Source: an uncultured Streptococcus sp. | Lineage (GTDB): Bacteria; Bacillota; Bacilli; Lactobacillales; Streptococcaceae | Length of the DNA stretch: 6,423 bases | NCBI GenBank assembly: GCA_934201655.1 | Contig: CAKPXD010000084.1 | Span: 1 to 6,423, forward strand | Reading direction: 5' to 3' | Shown here: one piece after another, positions 1 to 6,423 of the stretch | Layout: each line of letters starts with the position of its first letter | Numbering within the stretch: position 1 is the first letter of the stretch | Made by a program: the position numbers and the translations under genes | Notes under the pieces: generated by a model | What the model was told of the DNA's origin: nothing | The model's database searches: none | What the model saw: the letters and a program-made list of their open reading frames with translations, nothing else

Positions 1-46
1 ATCATCTATCATTTCTTGCTTCTATCCAAATAAGTGAATTAAGAAA

Positions 47-55
47 TGTTACTAT
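47..55 (+). promoter_or_regulatory. Possible extended -10 promoter of pulA
   Basis: TG at 47-48, one spacer base, then TACTAT at 50-55, matches the extended -10 pattern TGnTAtaaT with four of six hexamer bases. No convincing -35 lies 16-18 bp upstream, which is tolerable for extended -10 promoters. An overlapping alternative is TATAAA at 55-60. The site is 31 bp ahead of the pulA start codon. I see no cre operator in the 86 visible bases. The region is AT-rich, so chance matches are likely. Confidence 0.35.
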
Positions 56-86
56 ATAAAATAATAATTAGAAATTAGGGAAAAAC

Positions 87-2369
87 ATGTACAACTATCC
101 TGTACTTATTCATTATCATCGCAAGGATGAAGCATACGAGGTATGTAACTTTAGTAAGATTCCAGAAGATTTCGCAGAACTTATCCGAGAAGAGGAATAC
201 TTTGGAACTACATTTTCATTGACTCAAGCAAGTGAAACACCTCTTGAACAATTTATTTTTAGAGTAGAAAAAGATGGGGAAACCAAAGAATATCCTATCC
301 GATTTAATTATTATCCACTATTGACAGAAGTGTGGATTTTGGATGGGGATGATACGGTTTATTATTCTGAAAATCCAGCCATTGCAAGTCCACACTATAA
401 AGATCAAAATCCATTTGCTTTTGACAAAGCGATAAACAGTGCTAGTTTTGATCACCACTGGGGTTACCAAGGAGAGTTGGGTTGCCGAGTTTCTGCTGAA
501 GAAACGAACTTTAAACTTTGGTCGCCAACAGCAACAACTGTACAGGTTGTAGTTTATGAATCATCCAGCAATGATGCTCCAGTTCTCAAAACCTATGAAA
601 TGCAACGTGGTAACAGTTATTCATATAGTCACAAGGATAATACAATTGGTGTTTGGAATTTGACAGTTCCTGAAAGTCTTGCTGGTCGTGCCTATCAATA
701 TCAGATTAATTTTCCACATCATCAATCATTGACACGAGATCCATATACCATTGCGACAAGTCCAGATGGCAAACGTTCAGCGATTCTTTCAGAAAAAGAA
801 CGTCAAGTTGAAGGTTTTGAAGTTAAGAATGGAACGGAAGCAACTTGGCGATTGGAAAATTCTTGTCAAGCGGTTGTTTACGAAATGCATATTCGTGACT
901 TGACCAAGTCTGAAACTTCTGGTGTTGCTCCAGAATTAAGAGGAACATTCTTGGGTGCTGCCCAGACTGGAACAGTCAATCACTTCGGTCAGTCTACTGC
1001 ATTTGACTACATCAAGGAACTTGGTGTTAACTATGTTCAACTGCAACCAATTGCTGATCGTCACAAAGAGTATGATGCAGATGGAAATGTGACCTACAAC
1101 TGGGGTTACGATCCACAAAACTACAATGCACCAGAAACCAGCATGTCTACGAATCCAAATGATCCAGGACAAGTTATCCGCGATTTGAAGACGATGATTC
1201 AAGCCTATCATGATGCTGGTATTGGTGTCATCATGGACGTTGTATACAACCATACGTTTTCAACTGTTGATGCCCCATTCCAAACAACAGTCCCAGACTA
1301 TTATTACCGAATGAATCGCGATGGAAGTTATCAAAATGGTACTGGTGTAGGAAACGAGACTGCGAGTGAACATGAAATGTTTCGTAAGTACATGATTGAT
1401 TCACTTCTTTATTGGGTGAACGAATTTAATGTCGATGGTTTCCGCTTTGACTTGATGGGAATCCATGATGTTAAAACGATGCAGATGATCCGTTGGGCTA
1501 TGGATGAAGTTGATCCTAAAATTATCCTTTATGGAGAAGGCTGGGATATGGGAACTGGTCTTGCTCCTTATGATAAGGCTAAGAAAGACAATGCCTATCA
1601 ATTACCTAATATTGGCTTTTTCAATGATGATCAACGTAATGCGGTAAAAGGTGCTGAAGTTTATGGTGATATCAAATCAGGCTTCGTAAGTGGTGCTGCC
1701 ACTGAACCAATTGTTGCCAAAGCTATCCTTGGTAGTCGTGAACTGGGCTCTTATCTAAGCCCTAACCAGGTTGTCAACTATGTAGAAGCCCATGATAACT
1801 ATAACTTGCATGATTTATTAGCGACACTTCATCCAACAGAAGACCAAGCAAGTATCATGAAAAAGGTAGAAACAGCAACTGCAATGAATCTACTCATGCA
1901 AGGCATCTCCTTTATGGAACTTGGTCAAGAGTTTGGACGTACCAAACTGGTTCCTACAGGTGAAAACGGTGAGTTGACTCATGATGATCGCGAACGCGCT
2001 ATGAACAGTTACAATGCTCCAGACGCTGTTAACCAGGTAGACTGGAACTTAATTAATGAGCGTCAAGAAAGCATTGAATTTATTCGTCAGATTATAGGTC
2101 TTAAAACAAAGACTAGTGCCTTTTCATATCCTACATACGAGGAAGTATACCGTCACGTCTTTGTTCACACAGCTATTGAAAATAGTGGCTGGATTGTCTA
2201 TGAGATTCAGGGAACTAAAGAACATTTCTTGGTTGTATTTAATGCCAAAGGTGCATCTTTCTATTATGAAAATGCTGGAAATCTAGAAATGTTGGTAACA
2301 AATAGTCGTTCAAACCAAGAAAACACTCTTGATAATGTGAGCGTTGCAGTTATGAATGTTTTAGTTTAA
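87..2369 (+). CDS. pulA: Type I pullulanase (alpha-1,6-glucan debranching enzyme)
   Basis: This 760-residue GH13 enzyme hydrolyses alpha-1,6 branch linkages in pullulan, limit dextrins or glycogen, probably in the cytoplasm during glycogen or maltodextrin breakdown. Residues 1-120 form an N-terminal domain without clear motifs, about 130-230 look like a CBM48-type beta-sandwich, and about 260-660 are the catalytic barrel. The diagnostic pullulanase motif YNWGYDP is at 337-343. Conserved region I is DVVYNHT (384-390), region II DGFRFDLMG (450-458, nucleophile D455), region III YGEGWD (482-487, acid/base E484) and region IV VEAHDN (566-571, D570). All three catalytic acids are present. There is no signal peptide, membrane segment or LPXTG anchor, which separates it from the large surface pullulanases (SpuA/PulA) of streptococci. 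The start is supported by AGGG at 77-80, six bases before ATG. The length fits the streptococcal cytoplasmic form. It is followed by its own terminator. Confidence in family is very high; the in vivo substrate is inferred. Confidence 0.96.
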   Translation: MYNYPVLIHYHRKDEAYEVCNFSKIPEDFAELIREEEYFGTTFSLTQASETPLEQFIFRVEKDGETKEYPIRFNYYPLLTEVWILDGDDTVYYSENPAIASPHYKDQNPFAFDKAINSASFDHHWGYQGELGCRVSAEETNFKLWSPTATTVQVVVYESSSNDAPVLKTYEMQRGNSYSYSHKDNTIGVWNLTVPESLAGRAYQYQINFPHHQSLTRDPYTIATSPDGKRSAILSEKERQVEGFEVKNGTEATWRLENSCQAVVYEMHIRDLTKSETSGVAPELRGTFLGAAQTGTVNHFGQSTAFDYIKELGVNYVQLQPIADRHKEYDADGNVTYNWGYDPQNYNAPETSMSTNPNDPGQVIRDLKTMIQAYHDAGIGVIMDVVYNHTFSTVDAPFQTTVPDYYYRMNRDGSYQNGTGVGNETASEHEMFRKYMIDSLLYWVNEFNVDGFRFDLMGIHDVKTMQMIRWAMDEVDPKIILYGEGWDMGTGLAPYDKAKKDNAYQLPNIGFFNDDQRNAVKGAEVYGDIKSGFVSGAATEPIVAKAILGSRELGSYLSPNQVVNYVEAHDNYNLHDLLATLHPTEDQASIMKKVETATAMNLLMQGISFMELGQEFGRTKLVPTGENGELTHDDRERAMNSYNAPDAVNQVDWNLINERQESIEFIRQIIGLKTKTSAFSYPTYEEVYRHVFVHTAIENSGWIVYEIQGTKEHFLVVFNAKGASFYYENAGNLEMLVTNSRSNQENTLDNVSVAVMNVLV

Positions 2370-2375
2370 AAAAAT

Positions 2376-2404
2376 AAAACTCAAGATTAATCTTGAGTTT
2401 TTTT
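2376..2404 (+). terminator. Intrinsic terminator after pulA, possibly bidirectional
   Basis: A perfect 26-bp palindrome (2376-2401, centred on GATTAATC) folds into an 11-12 bp stem with a TTAA or smaller loop. It runs straight into a T tract at 2398-2404. It begins seven bases after the pulA stop codon. The stem is AT-rich, with four G-C pairs. On the other strand the hairpin is followed by a T-rich tract, the complement of 2368-2379, so it could also stop transcription from the opposite direction. Confidence 0.9.
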
Positions 2405-2453
2405 ATATATAAATTTGTCCTAATAAAAAATATGGGAATATTACTAAAAATAG

Positions 2454-2481
2454 TTGAAAATTTCAGAAAATTTGATAAAAT
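2454..2481 (+). promoter_or_regulatory. Weak candidate distal promoter in pulA-glgB spacer
   Basis: TTGAAA at 2454-2459 and TAAAAT at 2476-2481 are separated by 16 bp and each match five of six consensus bases. If used, it would give glgB a leader of nearly 290 nt that contains both inverted repeats of the spacer. DNA this AT-rich yields such pairs often by chance, and the promoter at 2710-2738 is better. Confidence 0.2.
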
Positions 2482-2489
2482 TGTACTTA

Positions 2490-2551
2490 AGATACTTTAT
2501 CCGAACAAAAAGTTTTATTCATGAAAATAATGTTAAGTTTTTAAAGTATCT
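2490..2551. repeat. Inverted repeat, 10-bp perfect arms
   Basis: AGATACTTTA at 2490-2499 is the exact reverse complement of TAAAGTATCT at 2542-2551, separated by 42 AT-rich bases. The match does not extend on either side of the arms. It could form a stem with a large loop if transcribed, or be a protein-binding pair, or be chance in AT-rich sequence. No T tract follows, so it is not a terminator. Confidence 0.4.
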
Positions 2552-2552
2552 G

Positions 2553-2605
2553 TTTTGCAAAATTAGCATTGAAAAAAATATTGTAAGTGATTTAATGCTA
2601 CAAAA
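2553..2605. repeat. Imperfect inverted repeat next to the first
   Basis: TAGCATT (2564-2570) pairs with AATGCTA (2594-2600) across a 23-base loop. The stem resumes outside a six-base bulge, with TTTTG (2553-2557) against CAAAA (2601-2605). It begins two bases after the previous inverted repeat ends. Function is unknown, and its significance is uncertain in such AT-rich DNA. Confidence 0.3.
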
Positions 2606-2709
2606 ACTGATATCAAGGTAGAATATCAATAAATACTGAAAATATAAGAAATGTCAAGATAATTACTTGAAGATTTTCTAAAAAATATTTATGATAATTC
2701 GGAAATTGG

Positions 2710-2738
2710 TTGAAAGTTTTCTTAAAAGATAGTATAAT
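2710..2738 (+). promoter_or_regulatory. Promoter of the glgBCD operon
   Basis: The -35 element TTGAAA (2710-2715) and a perfect -10 TATAAT (2733-2738) are separated by 17 bp, a near-consensus vegetative sigma factor promoter. The predicted start of transcription is near 2745, giving a leader of about 30 nt before glgB. The cre site immediately downstream fits a strong promoter held down by carbon catabolite repression. Confidence 0.85.
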
Positions 2739-2746
2739 AGAAATAT

Positions 2747-2760
2747 AGAAAACGCTTACA
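2747..2760 (+). promoter_or_regulatory. cre operator for CcpA
   Basis: AGAAAACGCTTACA matches the catabolite responsive element consensus TGWAANCGNTNWCA at 13 of 14 positions; only the first base differs (A for T). The central CG and the outer CA are intact. It lies just after the predicted start of transcription, a position where bound CcpA/HPr-Ser-P blocks initiation or early elongation. It predicts repression of glgBCD on glucose or other preferred sugars. CcpA control of glycogen genes in streptococci is a general expectation; binding here is inferred from sequence alone. Confidence 0.8.
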
Positions 2761-2766
2761 ATATAA

Positions 2767-2773
2767 AGGGGGA
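2767..2773 (+). promoter_or_regulatory. glgB ribosome binding site, closely spaced
   Basis: AGGGGGA ends only three bases before the ATG at 2777, tighter than the usual 5-9. It is the only purine-rich site in this leader. An in-frame TAG at 2738-2740 rules out an upstream start, so the ATG at 2777 stands. Confidence 0.6.
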
Positions 2774-2776
2774 TTT

Positions 2777-4705
2777 ATGGATACATTAGAAGCTTTAAGA
2801 ACTTTTACAACAGGCGAAAATTTCCATCTTCAGCACTATTTGGGCGCACATCGTGAGGAGAAAGACGGGGAATGGGGTTACACATTCCGTGTTTGGGCTC
2901 CGAATGCGCAGGCTGTTCATCTAGTCGGTGATTTCACGAATTGGGTTGAAAATCAAATCCCTATGGTTCGAAACGAATCTGGAGTTTGGGAAGTTTTTAC
3001 AACTTTTGCCCAAGAAGGTCAGATTTATAAATATCATATTACACGGGCTAACGGTCATCAGCTTATGAAGATTGATCCTTTAGCTGTTCGGTATGAAGCA
3101 CGTCCAGGAACAGGGGCGGTGTTAACAGAAATCCCAGAAAAGAAATGGAAGGATGGACTTTGGTTAGCTCGTAGAAAACGTTTGGGATTCTTCGAAAGAC
3201 CAGTTAATATTTACGAAGCACACGCTGGTTCGTGGAAACGAAATCCAGATGGAACTCCATATAGTTTTGCTCAATTAAAAGAAGAGTTGATTCCTTACTT
3301 AGTTGAAATGAACTACACTCATATTGAGTTTATGCCTTTGATGGCTCACCCGCTAGGTTTGAGTTGGGGCTATCAACTGATGGGATATTTCGGTTTAGAA
3401 CATTCTTACGGAAGACCAGAAGAGTTTCAAGACTTTGTTGAGGAGTGCCACTTAAATAATATCGGTGTTATCGTGGACTGGGTTCCAGGTCACTTTACAA
3501 TCAATGATGATGCCTTAGCCTACTATGATGGAACTCCGACTTTTGAATATCAAGACCATAACAAAGCTCATAACTATGGTTGGGGGGCATTAAACTTCGA
3601 CTTAGGGAAAAACGAAGTACAATCTTTCCTAATTTCTAGCATTAAATTCTGGATTGATTTTTATCATTTAGATGGTATCCGTGTTGATGCCGTAAGTAAT
3701 ATCCTTTATCTTGATTATGATAATGCACCTTGGACACCAAATAAAGACGGTGGAAATCTTAACTACGAAGGCTATTATTTCCTTCAGCGTTTAAATACTG
3801 TTATTAAGCTAGCTCACCCTGATGTCATGATGATTGCAGAAGAAAGCTCTTCGGCAACTAAAATAACAGGTCCGAAAGAGATGGGTGGTCTTGGATTTGA
3901 CTACAAGTGGAACATGGGATGGATGAATGATATCTTACGTTTCTACGAAGAAGATCCAATTTACCGCAAGTATGATTTTAACCTTGTAACCTTCAGTTTT
4001 ATGTATGTCTTTAATGAAAATTATCTCCTACCATTCTCACATGATGAGGTTGTACATGGTAAGAAGAGTATGATGCATAAGATGTGGGGGGATCGTTACA
4101 ATCAATTTGCAGGCCTTAGAAATCTTTATACTTATCAAATTTGTCACCCCGGTAAGAAATTGCTATTTATGGGTAGCGAATTCGGTCAATTCTTAGAGTG
4201 GAAATCAGAAGAGCAATTAGAATGGTCAAACCTTGAAGATCCAATGAATGCCAAGATGAAATACTTCACATCTCAGTTGAATCAACTTTATAAGGACCAC
4301 CGTTGTCTTTGGGAAATTGATACAAGCTATGATGGAATTGAAATTATCGATGCAGATAATAGAGATCAGAGTGTTCTTTCCTTTATTCGTAAAGGAAAGA
4401 AAGGCGAGATGCTAGTCTGTGTCTTCAATATGGCACCGGTTGAACGTCCTGATTTCACAATTGGACTGCCAGTTGCAGGTGTGTATGAAGAAATTTGGAA
4501 TACAGAGTTGGAACAATGGGGAGGTGTTTGGAAAGAACACAACCAAACCGTTCAAACTCAAGAAGGGTTATGGAAGGATTATGAGCAGACATTGACCTTT
4601 ACCTTGCCAGCTTTGGGGGCAAGTATCTGGAAAATCAAACGTCGCTTGAAACCCGCTAAAAAAGAATCAAATAAATCTCAAAAAGGAGTAGAAAATGAAG
4701 AATGA
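2777..4705 (+). CDS. glgB: 1,4-alpha-glucan branching enzyme (GH13)
   Basis: GlgB cuts an alpha-1,4 glucan chain and rejoins it as an alpha-1,6 branch, giving glycogen its branched form in the cytoplasm. The 642-residue protein has a CBM48 domain at about 30-115, the catalytic barrel at about 145-510 and a C-terminal beta domain at about 520-620. Region I is VDWVPGHF (233-240). Region II is [12 protein letters not shown] (299-310) with nucleophile D304. Region III is AEES (354-357) with acid/base E355. Region IV is [11 protein letters not shown] (421-431) with H422 and D423. These line up with D405, E458, H525 and D526 of E. coli GlgB. It lacks the long N-terminal extension of the E. coli enzyme (728 residues), as is usual in Firmicutes. 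The last 20 or so residues are a charged, lysine-rich tail whose codons carry the glgC ribosome site. It is the first gene of the operon and overlaps glgC by 11 nt. Confidence 0.97.
   Translation: MDTLEALRTFTTGENFHLQHYLGAHREEKDGEWGYTFRVWAPNAQAVHLVGDFTNWVENQIPMVRNESGVWEVFTTFAQEGQIYKYHITRANGHQLMKIDPLAVRYEARPGTGAVLTEIPEKKWKDGLWLARRKRLGFFERPVNIYEAHAGSWKRNPDGTPYSFAQLKEELIPYLVEMNYTHIEFMPLMAHPLGLSWGYQLMGYFGLEHSYGRPEEFQDFVEECHLNNIGVIVDWVPGHFTINDDALAYYDGTPTFEYQDHNKAHNYGWGALNFDLGKNEVQSFLISSIKFWIDFYHLDGIRVDAVSNILYLDYDNAPWTPNKDGGNLNYEGYYFLQRLNTVIKLAHPDVMMIAEESSSATKITGPKEMGGLGFDYKWNMGWMNDILRFYEEDPIYRKYDFNLVTFSFMYVFNENYLLPFSHDEVVHGKKSMMHKMWGDRYNQFAGLRNLYTYQICHPGKKLLFMGSEFGQFLEWKSEEQLEWSNLEDPMNAKMKYFTSQLNQLYKDHRCLWEIDTSYDGIEIIDADNRDQSVLSFIRKGKKGEMLVCVFNMAPVERPDFTIGLPVAGVYEEIWNTELEQWGGVWKEHNQTVQTQEGLWKDYEQTLTFTLPALGASIWKIKRRLKPAKKESNKSQKGVENEE
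4683..4688 (+). promoter_or_regulatory. glgC ribosome binding site inside the end of glgB
   Basis: AAGGAG, a strong Shine-Dalgarno sequence, sits six bases before the glgC ATG at 4695 and is read within the last codons of glgB. The next in-frame ATG (4707, codon 5) is 18 bases from it, which decides the start in favour of 4695. Ribosomes finishing glgB would sweep over this site, so coupling is likely. Confidence 0.85.
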
Positions 4706-5837
4706 AATGCTAGCTTTAATCCTTGCCGGTGGGCAAGGAACTCGTCTCGGTAAACTCACTCAAAGCATTGCAAAACCTGCTGTGCAATTCGGTGGGCGCT
4801 ATCGTATCATTGACTTTGCTCTTTCTAACTGTGCCAACTCTGGCATCCATAATGTTGGGGTTATTACACAGTATCAACCACTAGCTCTCAACAGCCACAT
4901 TGGTAATGGTTCTAGTTGGGGTCTTGATGTAATTGATTCAGGTGTTTCTATCCTTCAACCTTACTCTGCAAGTGAAGGAAATCGTTGGTTTGAAGGTACA
5001 AGTCATGCGATTTACCAAAATATTGACTATATCGATAGCATTAATCCTGAGTATGTTTTGATTCTTTCAGGAGACCATATCTACAAGATGGACTACGATG
5101 ATATGCTCCAATCACACAAGGATAACAATGCCAGCTTGACAGTAGCTGTCTTGGATGTACCACTAAAAGAAGCTAGCCGTTTCGGTATCATGAATACAGA
5201 TGCTAATAATCGCATTGTTGAATTCGAAGAAAAACCTGCCCAACCAAAATCAACCAAGGCATCAATGGGGATTTATATCTTTGACTGGAAACGACTTCGC
5301 AACATGCTAGTAGCTGCTGAAAAGGCTAACCTAGATATGTCTGATTTCGGAAAGAATGTTATTCCAAATTATCTTGAGACAGGTGAAAGCGTCTATGCTT
5401 ATGAATTTAATGGATACTGGAAGGATGTTGGTACAATTGAATCTCTTTGGGAAGCAAATATGGAATACATCTCTCCAGAAAATGCTCTAGATAGCCGAAA
5501 TCGTCAATGGAAAATTTATTCTCGTAACCTTATCGCTCCACCAAACTACCTTGGAGAATTTGCTCAAGTAGAAGACTCTCTAGTAGTAGATGGATGTTAC
5601 GTGAATGGTACTGTAAAACATTCCATTCTTTCTACAGCTGCTCAAGTTCGTAAGGGAGCAGAAGTTGTTGATTCTGTCATCATGAGTGGAGCAGTTATCG
5701 GTAGAGGTGCTAAAATTACACGTGCAATCATCGGTGAAGGTGCAATTATTGCTGATGGTGTTGAAATTGATGGTACAGAAGAAGTACAAGTAGTCGGATA
5801 TAACGAAGTAGTGGGGGTAGCAACAGATGAAGATTGA
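4695..5837 (+). CDS. glgC: Glucose-1-phosphate adenylyltransferase, catalytic subunit
   Basis: GlgC makes ADP-glucose and pyrophosphate from ATP and glucose-1-phosphate, the committed step of bacterial glycogen synthesis. Its 380 residues have a nucleotidyltransferase domain (about 5-255) and a left-handed beta-helix of hexapeptide repeats (about 290-360). The signature GGQGTR is at 12-17, AKPAVQFGG at 26-34 and [16 protein letters not shown] at 36-51. [10 protein letters not shown] is at 125-134, with D127 matching catalytic D142 of E. coli. EEKP is at 178-181, with K180 matching the glucose-1-phosphate-binding K195. The position of E. coli K39, which binds the activator fructose-1,6-bisphosphate, is S24 here. 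This agrees with Firmicute enzymes not being activated in the E. coli way. The gene overlaps glgB upstream and glgD downstream by 11 nt each. GlgC is expected to pair with GlgD, which in Firmicutes modulates its activity. Confidence 0.96.
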   Translation: MKNEMLALILAGGQGTRLGKLTQSIAKPAVQFGGRYRIIDFALSNCANSGIHNVGVITQYQPLALNSHIGNGSSWGLDVIDSGVSILQPYSASEGNRWFEGTSHAIYQNIDYIDSINPEYVLILSGDHIYKMDYDDMLQSHKDNNASLTVAVLDVPLKEASRFGIMNTDANNRIVEFEEKPAQPKSTKASMGIYIFDWKRLRNMLVAAEKANLDMSDFGKNVIPNYLETGESVYAYEFNGYWKDVGTIESLWEANMEYISPENALDSRNRQWKIYSRNLIAPPNYLGEFAQVEDSLVVDGCYVNGTVKHSILSTAAQVRKGAEVVDSVIMSGAVIGRGAKITRAIIGEGAIIADGVEIDGTEEVQVVGYNEVVGVATDED

Positions 5838-6423
5838 TAAATATTCAGCGATTTTAGGAAATACCGTTGGTTTCCATGATATGTCAACCTTGACAAGTAA
5901 CCGTCCAGTGGCAAGTTTGCCATTCGGAGGAAAGTATCGTTTGATTGACTTCCCGCTCTCAAGTTTAGCAAATGCTGGTGTTCGAAGTGTCTTTGGAATC
6001 TTCCAACAAGATAACATCAGCTCTGTATTTGACCACATTCGTTCAGGACGTGAATGGGGGTTGAATACACTACTTAGTCACTACTATTTAGGTATTTACA
6101 ATACACGTGTAGAAAGCAGCACAGTCGGTAAAGAGTATTATCAACAACTCTTGACTTATTTAAAACGTTCTGGATCTAACCAAACGGTTTCCTTGAACTG
6201 TGACGTTTTGGTAAATATTGATCTTGCTCAGGTTTTCCATTTGCATAATACTACCAAATCTCCTATCACTGTTGTTTATAAGAAACTACCTAAAAAGGAT
6301 ATTTCAGAAGTAAATGCAATCCTTGATATTGATGAAACTGACCACGTGCTCTCTCACAAACTCTTCGATAAAAAAGCTGAACAAGAATACTACAACATGT
6401 CAACGGATATCTTTGTTGTAGAT
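5827..6423 (+). CDS. glgD: GlgD, non-catalytic or regulatory ADP-glucose pyrophosphorylase subunit (3' end outside window)
   Basis: The frame is open from ATG at 5827 to the window end, 199 codons with no stop, about half of the usual 370-380 residues. It is a GlgC paralogue: [19 protein letters not shown] (33-51) mirrors the GlgC core, and NCDVLVNID (124-132) sits where GlgC has SGDHIYKMD. The ATP-binding loop GGxGTR is gone, replaced by [10 protein letters not shown] (10-19), so the phosphate-contacting arginine is missing. EEKP becomes about FDKK near 180-183. In Streptococcus mutans and other Firmicutes, GlgD is reported to be inactive alone but to raise and tune GlgC activity in a heteromer; the same role is inferred here. 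The start overlaps glgC by 11 nt. Its ribosome site is weak (GGGGG at 5813-5817, nine bases upstream), so translation probably depends on coupling to glgC. glgA is the expected next gene. Confidence 0.93.
   Translation, partial: MKIDKYSAILGNTVGFHDMSTLTSNRPVASLPFGGKYRLIDFPLSSLANAGVRSVFGIFQQDNISSVFDHIRSGREWGLNTLLSHYYLGIYNTRVESSTVGKEYYQQLLTYLKRSGSNQTVSLNCDVLVNIDLAQVFHLHNTTKSPITVVYKKLPKKDISEVNAILDIDETDHVLSHKLFDKKAEQEYYNMSTDIFVVD

Larger units (their letters stand above)
2405..2709. other. AT-rich gene-free spacer between pulA terminator and glgB promoter
   Basis: This roughly 305-base stretch has no ORF with a credible ribosome site on either strand and no recognisable tRNA, small RNA, insertion sequence or streptococcal BOX or RUP element. 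It is very AT-rich. It contains a poly-A/T-tract-rich segment, two inverted repeats (2490-2551 and 2553-2605) and a weak promoter-like pair (2454-2481), described separately. In pneumococcus, as I recall, gapN and a short hypothetical gene lie between pulA and glgB. The spacer could be a decayed remnant or simply unselected DNA; nothing in it resembles gapN coding sequence. Confidence 0.7.

Noticed and set aside
16..21. TTGCTT as a -35 element for pulA
   Set aside because: The -10-like bases 17 bp downstream (39-44) do not match the consensus, and the distance to the better -10 at 50-55 is 28 bp.
936..1253. Minus-strand ORF of 105 codons inside pulA
   Set aside because: It lies wholly opposite the conserved pulA catalytic region, has no recognisable domain and no supporting ribosome site; it is a shadow of the real gene.
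1401..1601. Minus-strand ORF of 66 codons inside pulA
   Set aside because: It is antisense to catalytic regions II and III of pulA and has no family resemblance.
2521..2544. Short ATG-started ORF of seven codons in the spacer
   Set aside because: It has no ribosome binding site and is too short to support as a leader peptide without conservation data.
5384..5397. cre-like sequence TGAAAGCGTCTATG inside glgC
   Set aside because: The left half and core match, but three positions of the right half fail, and it is within coding sequence 700 bp into glgC with no promoter nearby.
5580..6038. Two overlapping minus-strand ORFs (5580-6038 and 5642-5971) across the glgC-glgD junction
   Set aside because: They are antisense to two clear coding regions. 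The low-complexity Ser/Thr/Cys/Pro-rich products reflect the reverse of the hexapeptide-repeat codons.

Overview
The window holds glycogen-metabolism genes of a low-GC Firmicute, almost certainly a Streptococcus and most likely of the mitis/pneumoniae group. This rests on AT-rich DNA, a glgB-glgC-glgD gene order with GlgD as a paralogue of GlgC, a streptococcal-looking cre site, and protein sequences that closely resemble what I remember of the pneumococcal glg products. The species is an inference; no rRNA or marker gene is present.

Layout, all on the + strand. Positions 1-86 are a short non-coding stretch with a possible extended -10 promoter. A complete cytoplasmic type I pullulanase (pulA, 87-2369) follows, closed by a perfect-palindrome intrinsic terminator (2376-2404). 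An AT-rich gene-free spacer follows (about 2405-2709) with two weak inverted repeats. Next come a near-consensus promoter (2710-2738), a cre operator at the predicted transcription start (2747-2760), and then a tightly packed operon: glgB (branching enzyme, 2777-4705), glgC (ADP-glucose pyrophosphorylase catalytic subunit, 4695-5837) and glgD (its non-canonical partner subunit, from 5827 and cut off by the window end at codon 199). Consecutive operon genes overlap by 11 nt at both junctions, with almost the same junction sequence.

Function. GlgC, together with GlgD, makes ADP-glucose from ATP and glucose-1-phosphate. Glycogen synthase (glgA, expected downstream but outside the window) would polymerise it, and GlgB adds the alpha-1,6 branches. 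PulA hydrolyses alpha-1,6 linkages and would debranch the polymer during turnover. pulA has its own terminator and no visible cre, so synthesis and debranching appear to be transcribed separately, with only the synthesis operon showing a direct CcpA signature.

This is mostly a well-understood region. I do not see an undescribed system. The points most worth a second look are the twin overlap junctions, the cre placement, the degenerate GlgD active site, and the pulA-glgB adjacency with its unexplained spacer.
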